64,000 nucleotides of DNA, from assembly GCA_020432045.1 (NCBI GenBank), contig JAGQHB010000030.1, forward strand, positions 17,347 through 81,346. Direction: 5' to 3'. The translations under genes were made by a program, and so were the position numbers. This document shows positions 42,078 through 50,847 of this stretch, in pieces. This DNA comes from Dehalococcoidia bacterium. GTDB taxonomy: Bacteria; Chloroflexota; Dehalococcoidia; Tepidiformales; Tepidiformaceae. How positions within the stretch are numbered: position 1 is the stretch's first letter; the number at the start of each line of letters is the position of its first letter. The notes below the pieces were generated by a model that ran no database searches, was not told where the DNA came from, and worked only from the letters and a program-made list of their open reading frames with translations.

Positions 42078-43355
42078 ATGGCTGGCAATCCCATGTTCAG
42101 CCGCGGACTCGAACGGAATATTCTACTGTTTTATGTCTTTCGCTTCTTGCGGGAAGCGCAGGTCTGGATGCCGGTGTGGGTCGTGTTCCTGACGCTGGAC
42201 CAGGGGTTTACGCTCGCGGAGGTCACCGCCGCGGACGGCCTCTTCTTCCTTGCAGTGGTGTTACTCGAGGTGCCCACCGGCGCCGTGGCCGACCGCTGGG
42301 GTAGGTCGCGTTCCGTCGCGCTTGGCTCACTGGCAATGGTGTTCGCGCTGACCGCGTTCGCATTCACAACCTCGTTCCCAATCCTGTTGCTTTCGTTCGG
42401 TATCTGGGCCGTGGCGGTGACGCTCATGTCGGGAGCGGACCTCGCACTGCTCTACGACACGCTGAAGGCGCTCGGCCGGGAGCACGAGTATGAACGACAC
42501 GCCGGCCGCGGCGAGGCAGCGCTCTGGATCGGTGCGGCTGCTGCGACGCTGCTGGGCGGTCCATTGGCGGCGATGACAAGCGTGCAGTTCACGATCTTTT
42601 GCGGTGTGGGCGTGACGGCCCTCTCGGGACTCATCGCCTTCGCCATGGTCGAAGCACCGCACAAGGGACAGGAGAAAACGGCTGGCGAGAGCTACCTGCG
42701 GACCGTGACAACTGGCCTTCGTTTCGCCTGGAACGACCGGCCGATGCGGTGGCTCGTGCTGCTCGGTGGCGCGATCGGGGCATCGCTGAGCGCCGCGATG
42801 TACCTGGTGCAGCCACTGTTGCTGGACCGTGGCGTCAAGGTGGGCGTTCTCTTTTCATCGCTGCAGGTGCCGCAGTTGCTGCTCGGGGCGGTTGGGGCGC
42901 TGTTCGTCGCCGCGCTCCTCCGGAAAGCCGGCGAGGTAGCCGTGGTGACGGGCGTGGTCGTCGCTGGCGTTGCGGCGTACGCCGGCCTGGCGACCGTGCC
43001 GACGCTGGCGGCCTTCGCATTCATCCCGGTCATCGCCATGCTTGAATCGGCGATGATGCCCCTTACGACGGGGTATGTGAACCGCCGGGCGCCTTCGGAC
43101 CAGCGAGCCACGATCCTCTCGCTTGAGTCGTTGTCGCGGGGCCTGTTCATCGCCCCGCTGGGCCCGGTCGTGGGCGCTGTCGCGGACGCACGAGGTGTGG
43201 AGTGGGCGTTCGGGACGCTCGGGGTGGCGCTGAGCATCGGCGCGCTCATCTTCGCGCCGCTCTGGTTCCGGGCTCACTGGCGGCGAGGCGACGACCCGCT
43301 CGTACCGCCCCAGGCCGTTTCCGTGGCGCTCGGCGCCGCCGCGGACGGGCCGTGA
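42078..43355 (+). CDS. MFS transporter
   Basis: A 425-residue major facilitator protein with about 12 transmembrane helices. The motif-A loop is LEVPTGAVADRWGRSRSVAL, and FLREAQVWMPVWVVFLTLDQ opens helix 1. An ATG at 42093 is an equally good start. It is followed by a hydrolase gene overlapping its stop (GTGA). This branch resembles drug and multidrug exporters; the substrate is unknown. Confidence 0.88.
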   Translation: MAGNPMFSRGLERNILLFYVFRFLREAQVWMPVWVVFLTLDQGFTLAEVTAADGLFFLAVVLLEVPTGAVADRWGRSRSVALGSLAMVFALTAFAFTTSFPILLLSFGIWAVAVTLMSGADLALLYDTLKALGREHEYERHAGRGEAALWIGAAAATLLGGPLAAMTSVQFTIFCGVGVTALSGLIAFAMVEAPHKGQEKTAGESYLRTVTTGLRFAWNDRPMRWLVLLGGAIGASLSAAMYLVQPLLLDRGVKVGVLFSSLQVPQLLLGAVGALFVAALLRKAGEVAVVTGVVVAGVAAYAGLATVPTLAAFAFIPVIAMLESAMMPLTTGYVNRRAPSDQRATILSLESLSRGLFIAPLGPVVGAVADARGVEWAFGTLGVALSIGALIFAPLWFRAHWRRGDDPLVPPQAVSVALGAAADGP

Positions 43356-44119
43356 CGCCGCGCCTGTTGCTGCTGCATGGGTTCCTTTCGGGGAGCGCGG
43401 CCTTCGATGGGCTCCGGGCCATGCTCGGGGACGAAGCGGTGAGCCTTGCGCCCGACCTGCCGGGGTACGGTGACGCCCCGGGCCCGAAAAGCCCACGCGA
43501 ATACACCCTCAACCTCCTCGCCGACGCCATCGAGCCAATCCTTGCCCTGGAACAGCCGACGCATGTGCTCGGGCATTCGATGGGTGGCATCGTCGCGCTG
43601 GAGCTGGCACGCCGCCATCCGGGAGCATTCACGCGGGTCGGGATTGCCGGGCTGCCAATCTACGAAAGCCGGAGCGACGCGCTCCGGTACCTGCACCGCC
43701 GGGGGACGTTCTACCGGATGGTGCTGCATTCACACCGCACGTCGCATCTCGCCTGCGAGGCGATGTCGGCGAGCCGCTGGGGTTGGGGCATCCTGCCGCC
43801 GCTCGTGGGCCGCGGCCAGCCACGCCGCCACATGGAGGCTTCGGTCCGCCACTCCCAGGCCGCGCACGAGGGAGCACTCGAGGGAGTGATCTTCGCCGGG
43901 CTGGTCGCGGGGCTGGCCCGCGAGACCCGTTCGCCCGTGGAGCTGCTGCACGGCGACCGTGACCCGTCCGCGCCGGTGCGAAGGGTCGAGACGCTGGCCA
44001 CGGCCACGGGCTGGGGCCTGACGCTGGTCCGCGGCGGCCGCCACCAGGTGGTGATCACGCAGCCGGACCTGGCGGCGGCATGGGTGAGGGAGCGGGTGCT
44101 GGGGGATGGTGCACTGTAG
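43352..44119 (+). CDS. alpha/beta-hydrolase
   Basis: A 255-residue alpha/beta-hydrolase starting at the GTG that overlaps the transporter stop. The oxyanion region is LLLLHGFLSGSAAFDG, nucleophile S76 in GHSMGG, acid in LLHGDRDPSAPV and catalytic His in GGRHQVVITQP. Coupling to the MFS gene suggests a shared pathway, for example hydrolysis and export of the same compound class (inference). It is not secreted. Confidence 0.88.
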   Translation: MTPRLLLLHGFLSGSAAFDGLRAMLGDEAVSLAPDLPGYGDAPGPKSPREYTLNLLADAIEPILALEQPTHVLGHSMGGIVALELARRHPGAFTRVGIAGLPIYESRSDALRYLHRRGTFYRMVLHSHRTSHLACEAMSASRWGWGILPPLVGRGQPRRHMEASVRHSQAAHEGALEGVIFAGLVAGLARETRSPVELLHGDRDPSAPVRRVETLATATGWGLTLVRGGRHQVVITQPDLAAAWVRERVLGDGAL

Positions 44120-44154
44120 CGGCGCCACCACTCTTCGCTGGTCACGAAGGCGGG

Positions 44155-44937
44155 CTAAGTCGTTGATTGTACCGCCCAGGCGCGCGCCACGAACTCTACC
44201 GGTCCGGGCGCATGCAGCTCTGCTTCCAGCCGCCGCTTGAGGGCGGCCTGGGCCGAAGGTTCGAGCCCAACGAGGTAGGCTGGCGCGGGACCAGTCCCGA
44301 GGGTAAACGGCTCCCAGAAGTCGGCGAACGATTGGAAGCGTGCCGTCACTTCGATGGCGCGGGTGGTGACGTCACGGAAGCCGGCAGCGGCGGCCTCCGC
44401 CGCCAGGAGCTCGGCTGTGCAGAACGGAAAGCGGACGCCTTCGGTCTGCGCCCTGGCAGCCGGGTCGAGTGCCTCTGCCGCGTTCCAGAACGCGCGCATG
44501 AACCCCATGCCGCCGCCGGGGTAGTCCCACACGTAGAAGGAAACGCCGCCGCCAGGGCGAACCACCCGCTGCATCTCACGGAGTGCAGCGGGGCGGTCCG
44601 GGAAGAAATTATAGGCGAGCCCCGAGACGACAGTGTCTGCCGAAGCCGTGGGGGCCGGGATGGCGCTGGCGCTCCCGGATTCAAACCGTGCTCGCGGATC
44701 TGCGATCGTTTCGCGGGCGTGGGCGATGAACCCGTCCGAGGGATCGACGCCGAGCAGCGAACGTGGCCCTGCTCGTTCGAGGACGGTGGCGGAGAGCGCT
44801 CCGGTGCCGCAGCCCACGTCGAGCCACTCAAGCCCGCGGGGCTGATTGAGCCATTCGACGAATTCTGCTGCGATGCGCCGGCTCCAGCGGCCCATGTAGC
44901 GTTCGTAGTTGGTGCCCGCGTCCCAGCCATCGGCCAT
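44155..44937 (-). CDS. class I SAM-dependent methyltransferase
   Basis: A 260-residue methyltransferase. Motif I is LDVGCGTGALS (39-49), the acidic motif II is GVDPSDGFIAHARE, and motif post-I includes SADTVVSGLAYNFFPD and LREMQRVVRPGGGVSFYVWD. The start MADGWDAGTNYERYMGRWSR is common in small-molecule methyltransferases of the UbiE/COQ5-like group. The substrate is not deducible. It converges on the hydrolase gene with 35 bp between stops. Confidence 0.88.
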   Translation of the reverse strand: MADGWDAGTNYERYMGRWSRRIAAEFVEWLNQPRGLEWLDVGCGTGALSATVLERAGPRSLLGVDPSDGFIAHARETIADPRARFESGSASAIPAPTASADTVVSGLAYNFFPDRPAALREMQRVVRPGGGVSFYVWDYPGGGMGFMRAFWNAAEALDPAARAQTEGVRFPFCTAELLAAEAAAAGFRDVTTRAIEVTARFQSFADFWEPFTLGTGPAPAYLVGLEPSAQAALKRRLEAELHAPGPVEFVARAWAVQSTT

Positions 44938-44989
44938 CGAGATACCCGCGAGCGAGTTCGCCCACGGCGCAATCTACTCCTGTGAGGAG

Positions 44990-45583
44990 CTACCCGTGGA
45001 GCTTGCCGGCGATTTCTGCTACGCGGCGGCCCTGGAAACGGGCCGAGGTCAGTTCGAGTTCACCTGGAGTGGCGCCGCGTTTGGCGACAAATGAAGCGCC
45101 GAAGGGGTTTCCTTGCTGCATCTGGATCGGGTCCGCGTAGCCGGGCGGGACGATAATGCAGCCCCAGCAAGCGAACGTGTTGAAGAGCGTGGTGATCGTG
45201 GTTTCGAGGCCGCCGTGCGCGGTAGAAGCGCTGGTGAACCCGGAGGCGACCTTTCCGGCCAGCTTGCCCTGGGCCCAGAGCCCTCCCGTCTGGTCGATGA
45301 GCACCTTCATCTGGGAGGCTACGCTTCCAAAGCGCGAGGGCGAGCCGAAGATCAGGGCATCGGCCCATTCGATATCGGCGAGCGTCGCCTCGGGGATGGC
45401 CGCGGTTGCCGTGGCATGGTCCGCCCAGCGCTGGTTGCGGACGATAGCGTCGTACGGAGCGGTCTCGGCTGCCTTCAGGAGGCGGACCTGTGCGCCGGTG
45501 TCACGGGCGCCAGCGGCGATGGCCTCGGCGAGCTTGTAGACGTTCCCGGTAGCGCTGTAGTAGATAACTGCGACATTTGGCAT
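44990..45583 (-). CDS. WrbA-type NAD(P)H:quinone oxidoreductase (flavodoxin fold)
   Basis: A 197-residue flavodoxin-like protein starting at the ATG at 45583. FMN-binding motifs are IYYSATGNVYKLAEAIAAGA, FGSPSRFGSVASQMKVLIDQ and STAHGGLETTITTLFNTFA. The WrbA-specific GGLW preceding the third loop and GASFVAKRG toward the C-terminus are present. It reduces quinones by two electrons, likely in oxidative-stress defence. Only 25 bp separate it from the upstream flavin-type gene on the same strand. Confidence 0.9.
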   Translation of the reverse strand: MPNVAVIYYSATGNVYKLAEAIAAGARDTGAQVRLLKAAETAPYDAIVRNQRWADHATATAAIPEATLADIEWADALIFGSPSRFGSVASQMKVLIDQTGGLWAQGKLAGKVASGFTSASTAHGGLETTITTLFNTFACWGCIIVPPGYADPIQMQQGNPFGASFVAKRGATPGELELTSARFQGRRVAEIAGKLHG

Positions 45584-45608
45584 CTCGTCCAAGGCTATCA
45601 GCCATTTG

Positions 45609-46163
45609 TTACGAGCGCTTTGTTGCGGCCTTCCAGGTGGCGACGATGAAGTCGGGCTTCGCGGGATCGGCGCCAACGATCCGCAGCGAGGCTGCGGGGT
45701 CAGTGCTCAACTCCGTGCTCATGGAAGCAGCCAGGTCACCGAACTGGAGAAAGGCGGCTTCGTGGATGTCGAACCAGAAGCGATGGAACGGGCCCTGGCT
45801 GGTGGCGTCGTAGCCGGTGTGTGCTGAGACGGCCTTCAGGTAGCGCTCCATCTCTTCGGGGTCCCCAGGCGGGACGATCGCTCGGCCAGCGAGCTTAAAG
45901 TCGCCCTGCGTGCCGTCCTTATCGTTGGTAGTGCTGTGGAGAGCGCAGCGCGGATCGCGTACGAGGTCGAGCATCTTCCGCGACTGCCACATGCCGCCCA
46001 GGTTGAGCTCGCCTTCAAAGAGGAAGTACTCGATCGGTGTGACGCGCGGTGACCCGTCTTTGCGAAGGGTGCCCATCATCACCATCCCCGAACTTTCCAG
46101 CCGTTCGAGGCCGAGGCGGGCGAGGATGGGTGCGGCAGAAACGAATTCGTCCCAGTTTGCCAA
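45609..46163 (-). CDS. pyridoxamine 5'-phosphate oxidase-fold flavoprotein
   Basis: A 184-residue split-barrel protein. Motifs MGTLRKDGSPRVTPIEYFLF, WQSRKMLDLVRDPRCALHST and DGTQGDFKLAGRAIV are those of FMN- or F420-binding PNPOx-like proteins. It is larger than the minimal domain by a C-terminal extension (FDIHEAAFLQFGD ... FIVATWKAATKRS). It is probably co-transcribed with wrbA. Cofactor identity (FMN or F420) is unresolved. Confidence 0.82.
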   Translation of the reverse strand: MANWDEFVSAAPILARLGLERLESSGMVMMGTLRKDGSPRVTPIEYFLFEGELNLGGMWQSRKMLDLVRDPRCALHSTTNDKDGTQGDFKLAGRAIVPPGDPEEMERYLKAVSAHTGYDATSQGPFHRFWFDIHEAAFLQFGDLAASMSTELSTDPAASLRIVGADPAKPDFIVATWKAATKRS

Positions 46164-46234
46164 TGTGTCCTCCTTTGAAGCGGGCCGGTGAGCGTAGCGG
46201 TCGCGCGCGACAGATGCTGTCGCGGCCGGCCGGG

Positions 46235-47572
46235 CTAGGCTTCTGCCGGCGCGGCCACGTCTACGCGCGGCGATTCGGGCGGCGAACCCCCTGAACGGCC
46301 TCCGTCACCTTCGGCCCGGCGGAGCGCGGGCGAAAGGAACACGATCGCGAGGGCGAGGGCGAGGACGACCCATTCGAGCGATGGCACGACGACAGGCAGC
46401 CCGACTGCCTGACCAGCAGCACTGACAGGCCCGACATTCAGCATCGAGATGCCGAGGACCAGGGGAAAGAGCCCCATCACACGGCCGCGCATCTCTTCGG
46501 CTACCTGGTACTGGACGATCGTCGCTGACGTGAGAAGCGTCCCCGCCATGGCGACGCCGAGGCCGAAATTGGCGACCGAAGTGAGCGGCACGAACCGGGA
46601 ATGGCCGAACACGATGCCGCCCACGCCGAAAAGGGTGACGAGGAAGGCCAGCGTCATCCCTTTCGACGCGAGGGCCGGGCGGCTGGCGAGGAAGAACGAA
46701 CCAGTAAGCGCGCCCATACCCCAGAGCATGGCAATGAGGCCGAACTGCGCGCGGCTGAGCCCGAGGATCTCGGTCATCCACACGGGCCCGAGCATGCCGA
46801 CGCCGGGCATGCCGACCACCTGCATGACAAAGACCATGGCAATGACAGGGAGAATGACGCGGTCGCGAGCAGCGTAGGAGAGGCCGGACCGGATGTCCGC
46901 GATCATGACAGCGGGGCGGAAGGGGCGGAGCGGGGCATCGCCCGGGGGCTTCGTATACGTCAGCGACGCGATGAGCGGGAGGATGATGATCCAGGCGGCT
47001 ATCGAGCCTGCGACGACCTTATCGGGACCGAACGCTCCGACGAGGAAGCCAACAAGGGGGAGCGAAACCGGCGCCGTGACCTGCAGCGCAACATTGAACA
47101 GCCCCATGGCCGGCCCGAGTTGGTCACGGCCGACGATGACAGGGATGCTCGCCGTACGGGACGGCACATCAATGGCCATCGTGACCGCAAACACGAAGAC
47201 GAGGCCCAGCACAGCGACGACCGTCGCATCTCCGAAAGGCATGGTGAGCAGGCAGGCGGCGAGGAAGACGGTCGTGGTGAGCATGGCGCATTCGCAGGCG
47301 AGGATGACGCGCCGCCGTTCAAACCGGTCGGCGATGGCGCCGCCGATGAGGCCAAAGCTGAGCATACCCGCACCGCGGACAGCGACGATGAGCCCGGAAA
47401 GCAGCACCTTCTGGTCCGGGTAGGTATCGATCGCCCAGAAGGTGAGAGAGATGAGTTGCAGGGGCAGGACCAGGTTCGCCGTGGCAGTGGCGACGAGGAG
47501 CACGCGGAAATCGCGCTGACGCAAGGCGGCCCTTCGCGAGGGAGCGGCGTCCGTGGACATTTTGCGGAGCAT
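46235..47572 (-). CDS. MFS transporter
   Basis: A 445-residue major facilitator of the MFS_3/enterobactin-exporter-like type: ALRQRDFRVLLVATATANLV at the N-terminus, motif A GGAIADRFERRRVILACECA, and DVPSRTASIPVIVGRDQLG, characteristic of this subgroup. About 12 helices; the C-terminal 40 residues are hydrophilic. A second start at the ATG of MSTDAAPSR is possible. Substrate unknown. Confidence 0.88.
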   Translation of the reverse strand: MLRKMSTDAAPSRRAALRQRDFRVLLVATATANLVLPLQLISLTFWAIDTYPDQKVLLSGLIVAVRGAGMLSFGLIGGAIADRFERRRVILACECAMLTTTVFLAACLLTMPFGDATVVAVLGLVFVFAVTMAIDVPSRTASIPVIVGRDQLGPAMGLFNVALQVTAPVSLPLVGFLVGAFGPDKVVAGSIAAWIIILPLIASLTYTKPPGDAPLRPFRPAVMIADIRSGLSYAARDRVILPVIAMVFVMQVVGMPGVGMLGPVWMTEILGLSRAQFGLIAMLWGMGALTGSFFLASRPALASKGMTLAFLVTLFGVGGIVFGHSRFVPLTSVANFGLGVAMAGTLLTSATIVQYQVAEEMRGRVMGLFPLVLGISMLNVGPVSAAGQAVGLPVVVPSLEWVVLALALAIVFLSPALRRAEGDGGRSGGSPPESPRVDVAAPAEA

Positions 47573-47608
47573 ACGGCATCGCGGGGAGCGGACAGAAAGG
47601 CGGGGAAG

Positions 47609-48157
47609 CTACCAGCCGCGGAGGCGGTTTTCCTCGCGGCGATAGAGCGCAAACGCTTCCTGGACGACCCGCGCGGCTTCTTCGGCGCCCTCGATCTGGT
47701 CGACGAGGACCGTCTTGTTTTCGAGCTTCTTGTAGTCCTCAAAGAACATCTGGATCTCGGCGAAGACGTGCGGCGGCAGCTGCGCGACGTCGGTGTAGCT
47801 GGCAAATGATGGGTCATTGACGTGGACGGCGATGATCTTGTCGTCGCCTTTGCCTTCGTCCTGCATGTGCATCACACCGATGGCGCGGGCCTGCATGATT
47901 GCCAGGGGGACGACGGGTTCGTGGCCGAGGACGAGCACATCGAGCGGGTCGCCGTCGTCGCAGTAGGAGCGCGGCAGGAAGCCGTAGTTCGCGGGATAGA
48001 CAACGGAGCTGTAGAGGACACGGTCGACGCGGAGCAGGCCCGTGGGCTTATCGAGCTCGTATTTGAGCTTGGAGCCGCGCGGAATCTCGATGACGACGTT
48101 GAACCGTTCGTGGGCGGTATCGGGGTTGTTGGGGAGGTCGTGCCAGGGGTGGGCCAT
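47609..48157 (-). CDS. ppa: inorganic pyrophosphatase
   Basis: A 182-residue family I pyrophosphatase that hydrolyses PPi to drive biosynthesis. The signature DDGDPLDVLV carries three metal-binding aspartates, preceded by PANYGFLPRSY. VVIEIPRGSKLKYELDK near the N-terminus and FEDYKKLE toward the C-terminus complete the active site. Length and motif order match bacterial enzymes. Its 5' side contains two strong hairpins. Confidence 0.95.
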   Translation of the reverse strand: MAHPWHDLPNNPDTAHERFNVVIEIPRGSKLKYELDKPTGLLRVDRVLYSSVVYPANYGFLPRSYCDDGDPLDVLVLGHEPVVPLAIMQARAIGVMHMQDEGKGDDKIIAVHVNDPSFASYTDVAQLPPHVFAEIQMFFEDYKKLENKTVLVDQIEGAEEAARVVQEAFALYRREENRLRGW

Positions 48158-48192
48158 TGCAATCTGGATGGTAGCACTGGCGGGATAATGCG

Positions 48193-48275
48193 AAGGCCCC
48201 GGTTACCCGGGGCCTTGGAGGCGCCAAATGGAGCGGGCCCGGAAATGAGGGGATGCCGGGCAGAACCCGGCATCC
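48193..48275 (-). terminator. two tandem GC-rich hairpins between the CDGSH gene and ppa
   Basis: Hairpin 1 is a perfect 10-bp stem (48193-48202 with 48207-48216, loop TTAC); hairpin 2 is a perfect 10-bp stem (48251-48260 with 48266-48275). Neither has a true U-tract. They could end transcription from the upstream CDGSH gene or form part of a ppa leader: a possible minus-strand promoter, TTGTGA-17-TGTTAA, lies near 48340. Confidence 0.55.
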
Positions 48276-48388
48276 GGTCCCTCGAACGCCTGGGGGCGCA
48301 TTGAAGGTAACGCCGGTACCTACCGGCCGGTTAACACGCGGTTGCAACGAATTTCACAAAACCGTAAAGGTCGATAGATGTTTTCATA

Positions 48389-48811
48389 TCAATCGGCACG
48401 GAACCCGGCCGCACGATGGGAGTTGTCGCAGAACGGCTTGTTCGCAGAATGCCCGCAGCGGCAGAGTGCGAAGCGCGTGCCCTCGGCAATGACGCCCCCT
48501 TCGACATCGCGGAGGGAGACCGCACCGCGGACATAGATCGGCCCATCCCTGACCGTGCGAGCCGAGGGCTCGGGGTCTGGGAGCTCGGGCCCGGAGGAGT
48601 GCTCGTAGGTGAGCGCACCGGAGGGGCAGTCCCGAACGGTGGCGATCACCTCCGCGACGGGGGCTTCGGCCGGGCGCACCCAGTCGCGCCTTCGCACATC
48701 GAAGACACCGGGGAGCGTTTGCAGGCAGCGGGCCGCGTGGACGCAGAGGTTGGGGTCGAAGTTGACGGCGAGGTCACCGGCTTCATACCGCTGGATGCGC
48801 TTGCGTGGCAT
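48389..48811 (-). CDS. iron-sulfur protein: mono-cluster ferredoxin-like domain plus CDGSH finger
   Basis: A 140-residue protein starting at the ATG at 48811 (AGGAG upstream). The first half is a Fer4_19-type domain (LAVNFDPNLCVHAARCLQTL, VFDV, VRDCPSGALTYEH). The second half is a CDGSH zinc-finger-like 2Fe-2S domain (LCRCGHSANKPFCDNSHRAAGF). Such two-domain proteins are small electron carriers of unknown partner. The 3' end is followed by two hairpins. Confidence 0.88.
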   Translation of the reverse strand: MPRKRIQRYEAGDLAVNFDPNLCVHAARCLQTLPGVFDVRRRDWVRPAEAPVAEVIATVRDCPSGALTYEHSSGPELPDPEPSARTVRDGPIYVRGAVSLRDVEGGVIAEGTRFALCRCGHSANKPFCDNSHRAAGFRAD

Positions 48812-48941
48812 GCCTGTCTCCTGCCGTTCCGAAGGCTCCGGACGATCGTACCAGCCACCCCCTGCCTCGCGCAGTTCGAGCGTGGCCAGTGAGCCATCGA
48901 TCAAACGTGAGGAATACGATTGATCCTCCCTATTCGCATCA

Positions 48942-48970
48942 TTGACGGGCCTTTCCCGCGCGGGTATACC
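48942..48970 (+). promoter_or_regulatory. promoter of the peptide-transporter operon
   Basis: TTGACG (48942-48947), 17-bp spacer, TATACC (48965-48970), 38 bp before the TTG start at 49009. Upstream, GATCAA and TTGATC form a 6-bp inverted repeat around 48898-48924 that could be a regulatory site. Confidence 0.6.
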
Positions 48971-49008
48971 GTCGGTGGACGCCGCGACGCCCAAAAAGGA
49001 GGGACTTC

Positions 49009-50784
49009 TTGACCACCGAGAACTACTGGACTCGCTTTCAACGAAACCGCCTGAGCCGGAGGCGCATCCTCTCGGGCGCAGCCTGGGGAACGGCAGGCAT
49101 CGCAACCGCCGCACTCGTCGGCTGCGGCGATGACGGCGACGACTCCGGCGAGCCAACGTCGGCCAGCACAACCAGCACGAGCAGCAGCGGGGGAGCATCG
49201 CCCACCGCTGAACAGCCGAAGGGCTACCAGACCAACTTCGCCGAGCCTTCGACCCAGCCGAAAGCCGGCGGCACGATGCGCATCGCCAACGACTGGGACG
49301 TCTCAATCCTCGACCCAATCAAGACGGCAGCGGGCGGCACGATCGTCAAGTGCAACATCGTCTATAACCGGCTCATCAGCCTGAACACGGGGGTGACCGC
49401 GCCGGACGACAAGGAGATCAAGCTCGTCAGCGACCTGTCAGGGCTGCCGGAGCAGCCGGATGGGCAGACCTTCACCTTCAAGATCAACCCCGGGATCAAG
49501 TGGCAGAACGTCGCGCCGCTGAATGGCCGCGCGTTCAAGGCCGAGGATGTGAAGTACGCCTACGAGCGCTATGCGACGGCGCAGGGCTCCGTGCATACCA
49601 CCTACTTCCGGGACATCGACAAGATCGAGGCAATCGACGACACAACACTGAAGATCACGCTCAAGACGCCGAACCCGGACTTCCTTATCCCGCTCGGCAC
49701 GCGCTACCTCACGATCTTCCCGCGCGAACTCGTAGACGCCGGAACGATCGAGACGCAGGCGGTCGGCACCGGTTCGATGATCCTGAAGGAGATGGCCAAG
49801 AGCGACCATGTGACGCTCGCCAAGAACCCCGACTACTTCAAGGGCGCCGCCAAGCTCGATGGCGTGGAGTTTCGCATCCAGCCCGATGCTGCTTCACGGC
49901 TCGCGGCTTTCCGCGCCGGACAGGTCGACTTCTCGTACGGCCTCCTCGGCAACAAGCGCGACGCCGACAACCTGTTGCAGACCAACAAGGACGTCAACAT
50001 CAATATCTCGCCGCCATTCGCGGCGATCTTCGGCCTCTCACTGAACCTGGATGACCCGAGATTCCAGGACGAGCGCGTCCGCCAGGCGCTCATGCTCGGC
50101 ATGGACCGCGAGACCATGGTCCAGATCATTTATGACGGGTTCGGGACGACGATCCCGACGATCCCGTGGACCTATATATACGCGTCGCAACCAAAGCCGG
50201 AGCAGTTCGGCAAGTGGTGGAAGCACGATCCGGCAGAAGCGAAGAAACTCCTCGCCGCGGCCGGCCAGGAGAACCTCAGCTTCCAGGTCATCTACCACGA
50301 GTACACCGCGTCCGGAAATACGCAGCAGCTCGAGATTATGTCGGACCTGTACAAGCAGATCGGCATCGACATGAAGGTGCAGCGCGTCCCCTACACCGAG
50401 TTCAACTCGCAGTGGATCCAGCGCACCTTCCCCGAGGCGACGGACGGCTGGCAGGCGCTTGGCTTCGAGCCAAACAACTACTTCTACAACCACATCCATT
50501 CGACCTCGCCCGGCAACCGCTGGCGGATCAAGGACTCGGAGCTTGATGCCTGGGCGGAGAAGCAGCGGTCCGAGCTCGACAAGAATGCCCGCAAGGAGAT
50601 CTGGAAGCAGATCTTCGACAAGGTCCTGGACAAGGCCTACCGCATAGACAAGCCGAGCGGCACCGGCTTCACCGCCTATCAGCCGTGGCTGCATGGGCTC
50701 CGATTCGGCGGGCCGCTGGGCTCGAACAGCTCCTACTACGAATGGGGGCAGCAGATGCACCAGGCCTGGCTCGACAAGGCCTAG
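49009..50784 (+). CDS. peptide/dipeptide-type ABC transporter substrate-binding lipoprotein
   Basis: A 591-residue family-5 extracellular solute-binding protein. The TTG start follows AAAAAGGAGGG. A twin-arginine leader (LSRRRILSGAAWGTAGIATA) ends in lipobox LVGC (C39), implying Tat export and lipidation. Family features include the SBP_bac_5 pattern GGTMRIANDWDVSILDPIKT and the conserved YDGFG and GQENLSFQVIYHEYTASGNT segments. Ligand could be a peptide, nickel complex or oligosaccharide. First of a three-gene operon. Confidence 0.9.
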   Translation: MTTENYWTRFQRNRLSRRRILSGAAWGTAGIATAALVGCGDDGDDSGEPTSASTTSTSSSGGASPTAEQPKGYQTNFAEPSTQPKAGGTMRIANDWDVSILDPIKTAAGGTIVKCNIVYNRLISLNTGVTAPDDKEIKLVSDLSGLPEQPDGQTFTFKINPGIKWQNVAPLNGRAFKAEDVKYAYERYATAQGSVHTTYFRDIDKIEAIDDTTLKITLKTPNPDFLIPLGTRYLTIFPRELVDAGTIETQAVGTGSMILKEMAKSDHVTLAKNPDYFKGAAKLDGVEFRIQPDAASRLAAFRAGQVDFSYGLLGNKRDADNLLQTNKDVNINISPPFAAIFGLSLNLDDPRFQDERVRQALMLGMDRETMVQIIYDGFGTTIPTIPWTYIYASQPKPEQFGKWWKHDPAEAKKLLAAAGQENLSFQVIYHEYTASGNTQQLEIMSDLYKQIGIDMKVQRVPYTEFNSQWIQRTFPEATDGWQALGFEPNNYFYNHIHSTSPGNRWRIKDSELDAWAEKQRSELDKNARKEIWKQIFDKVLDKAYRIDKPSGTGFTAYQPWLHGLRFGGPLGSNSSYYEWGQQMHQAWLDKA

Positions 50785-50847
50785 GACAGCGTGGTGTGCG
50801 CCGGCCGGCCTCGGCCGGCGCATGGTTTCCGGACGGAAGGAGCAGGT

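Noticed and set aside
46601..47809. Plus-strand open frame rich in Asp, Glu, Arg and His across an MFS gene
   Set aside because: Antisense reading of transmembrane codons always yields such charged composition; the MFS gene on the other strand is clear.
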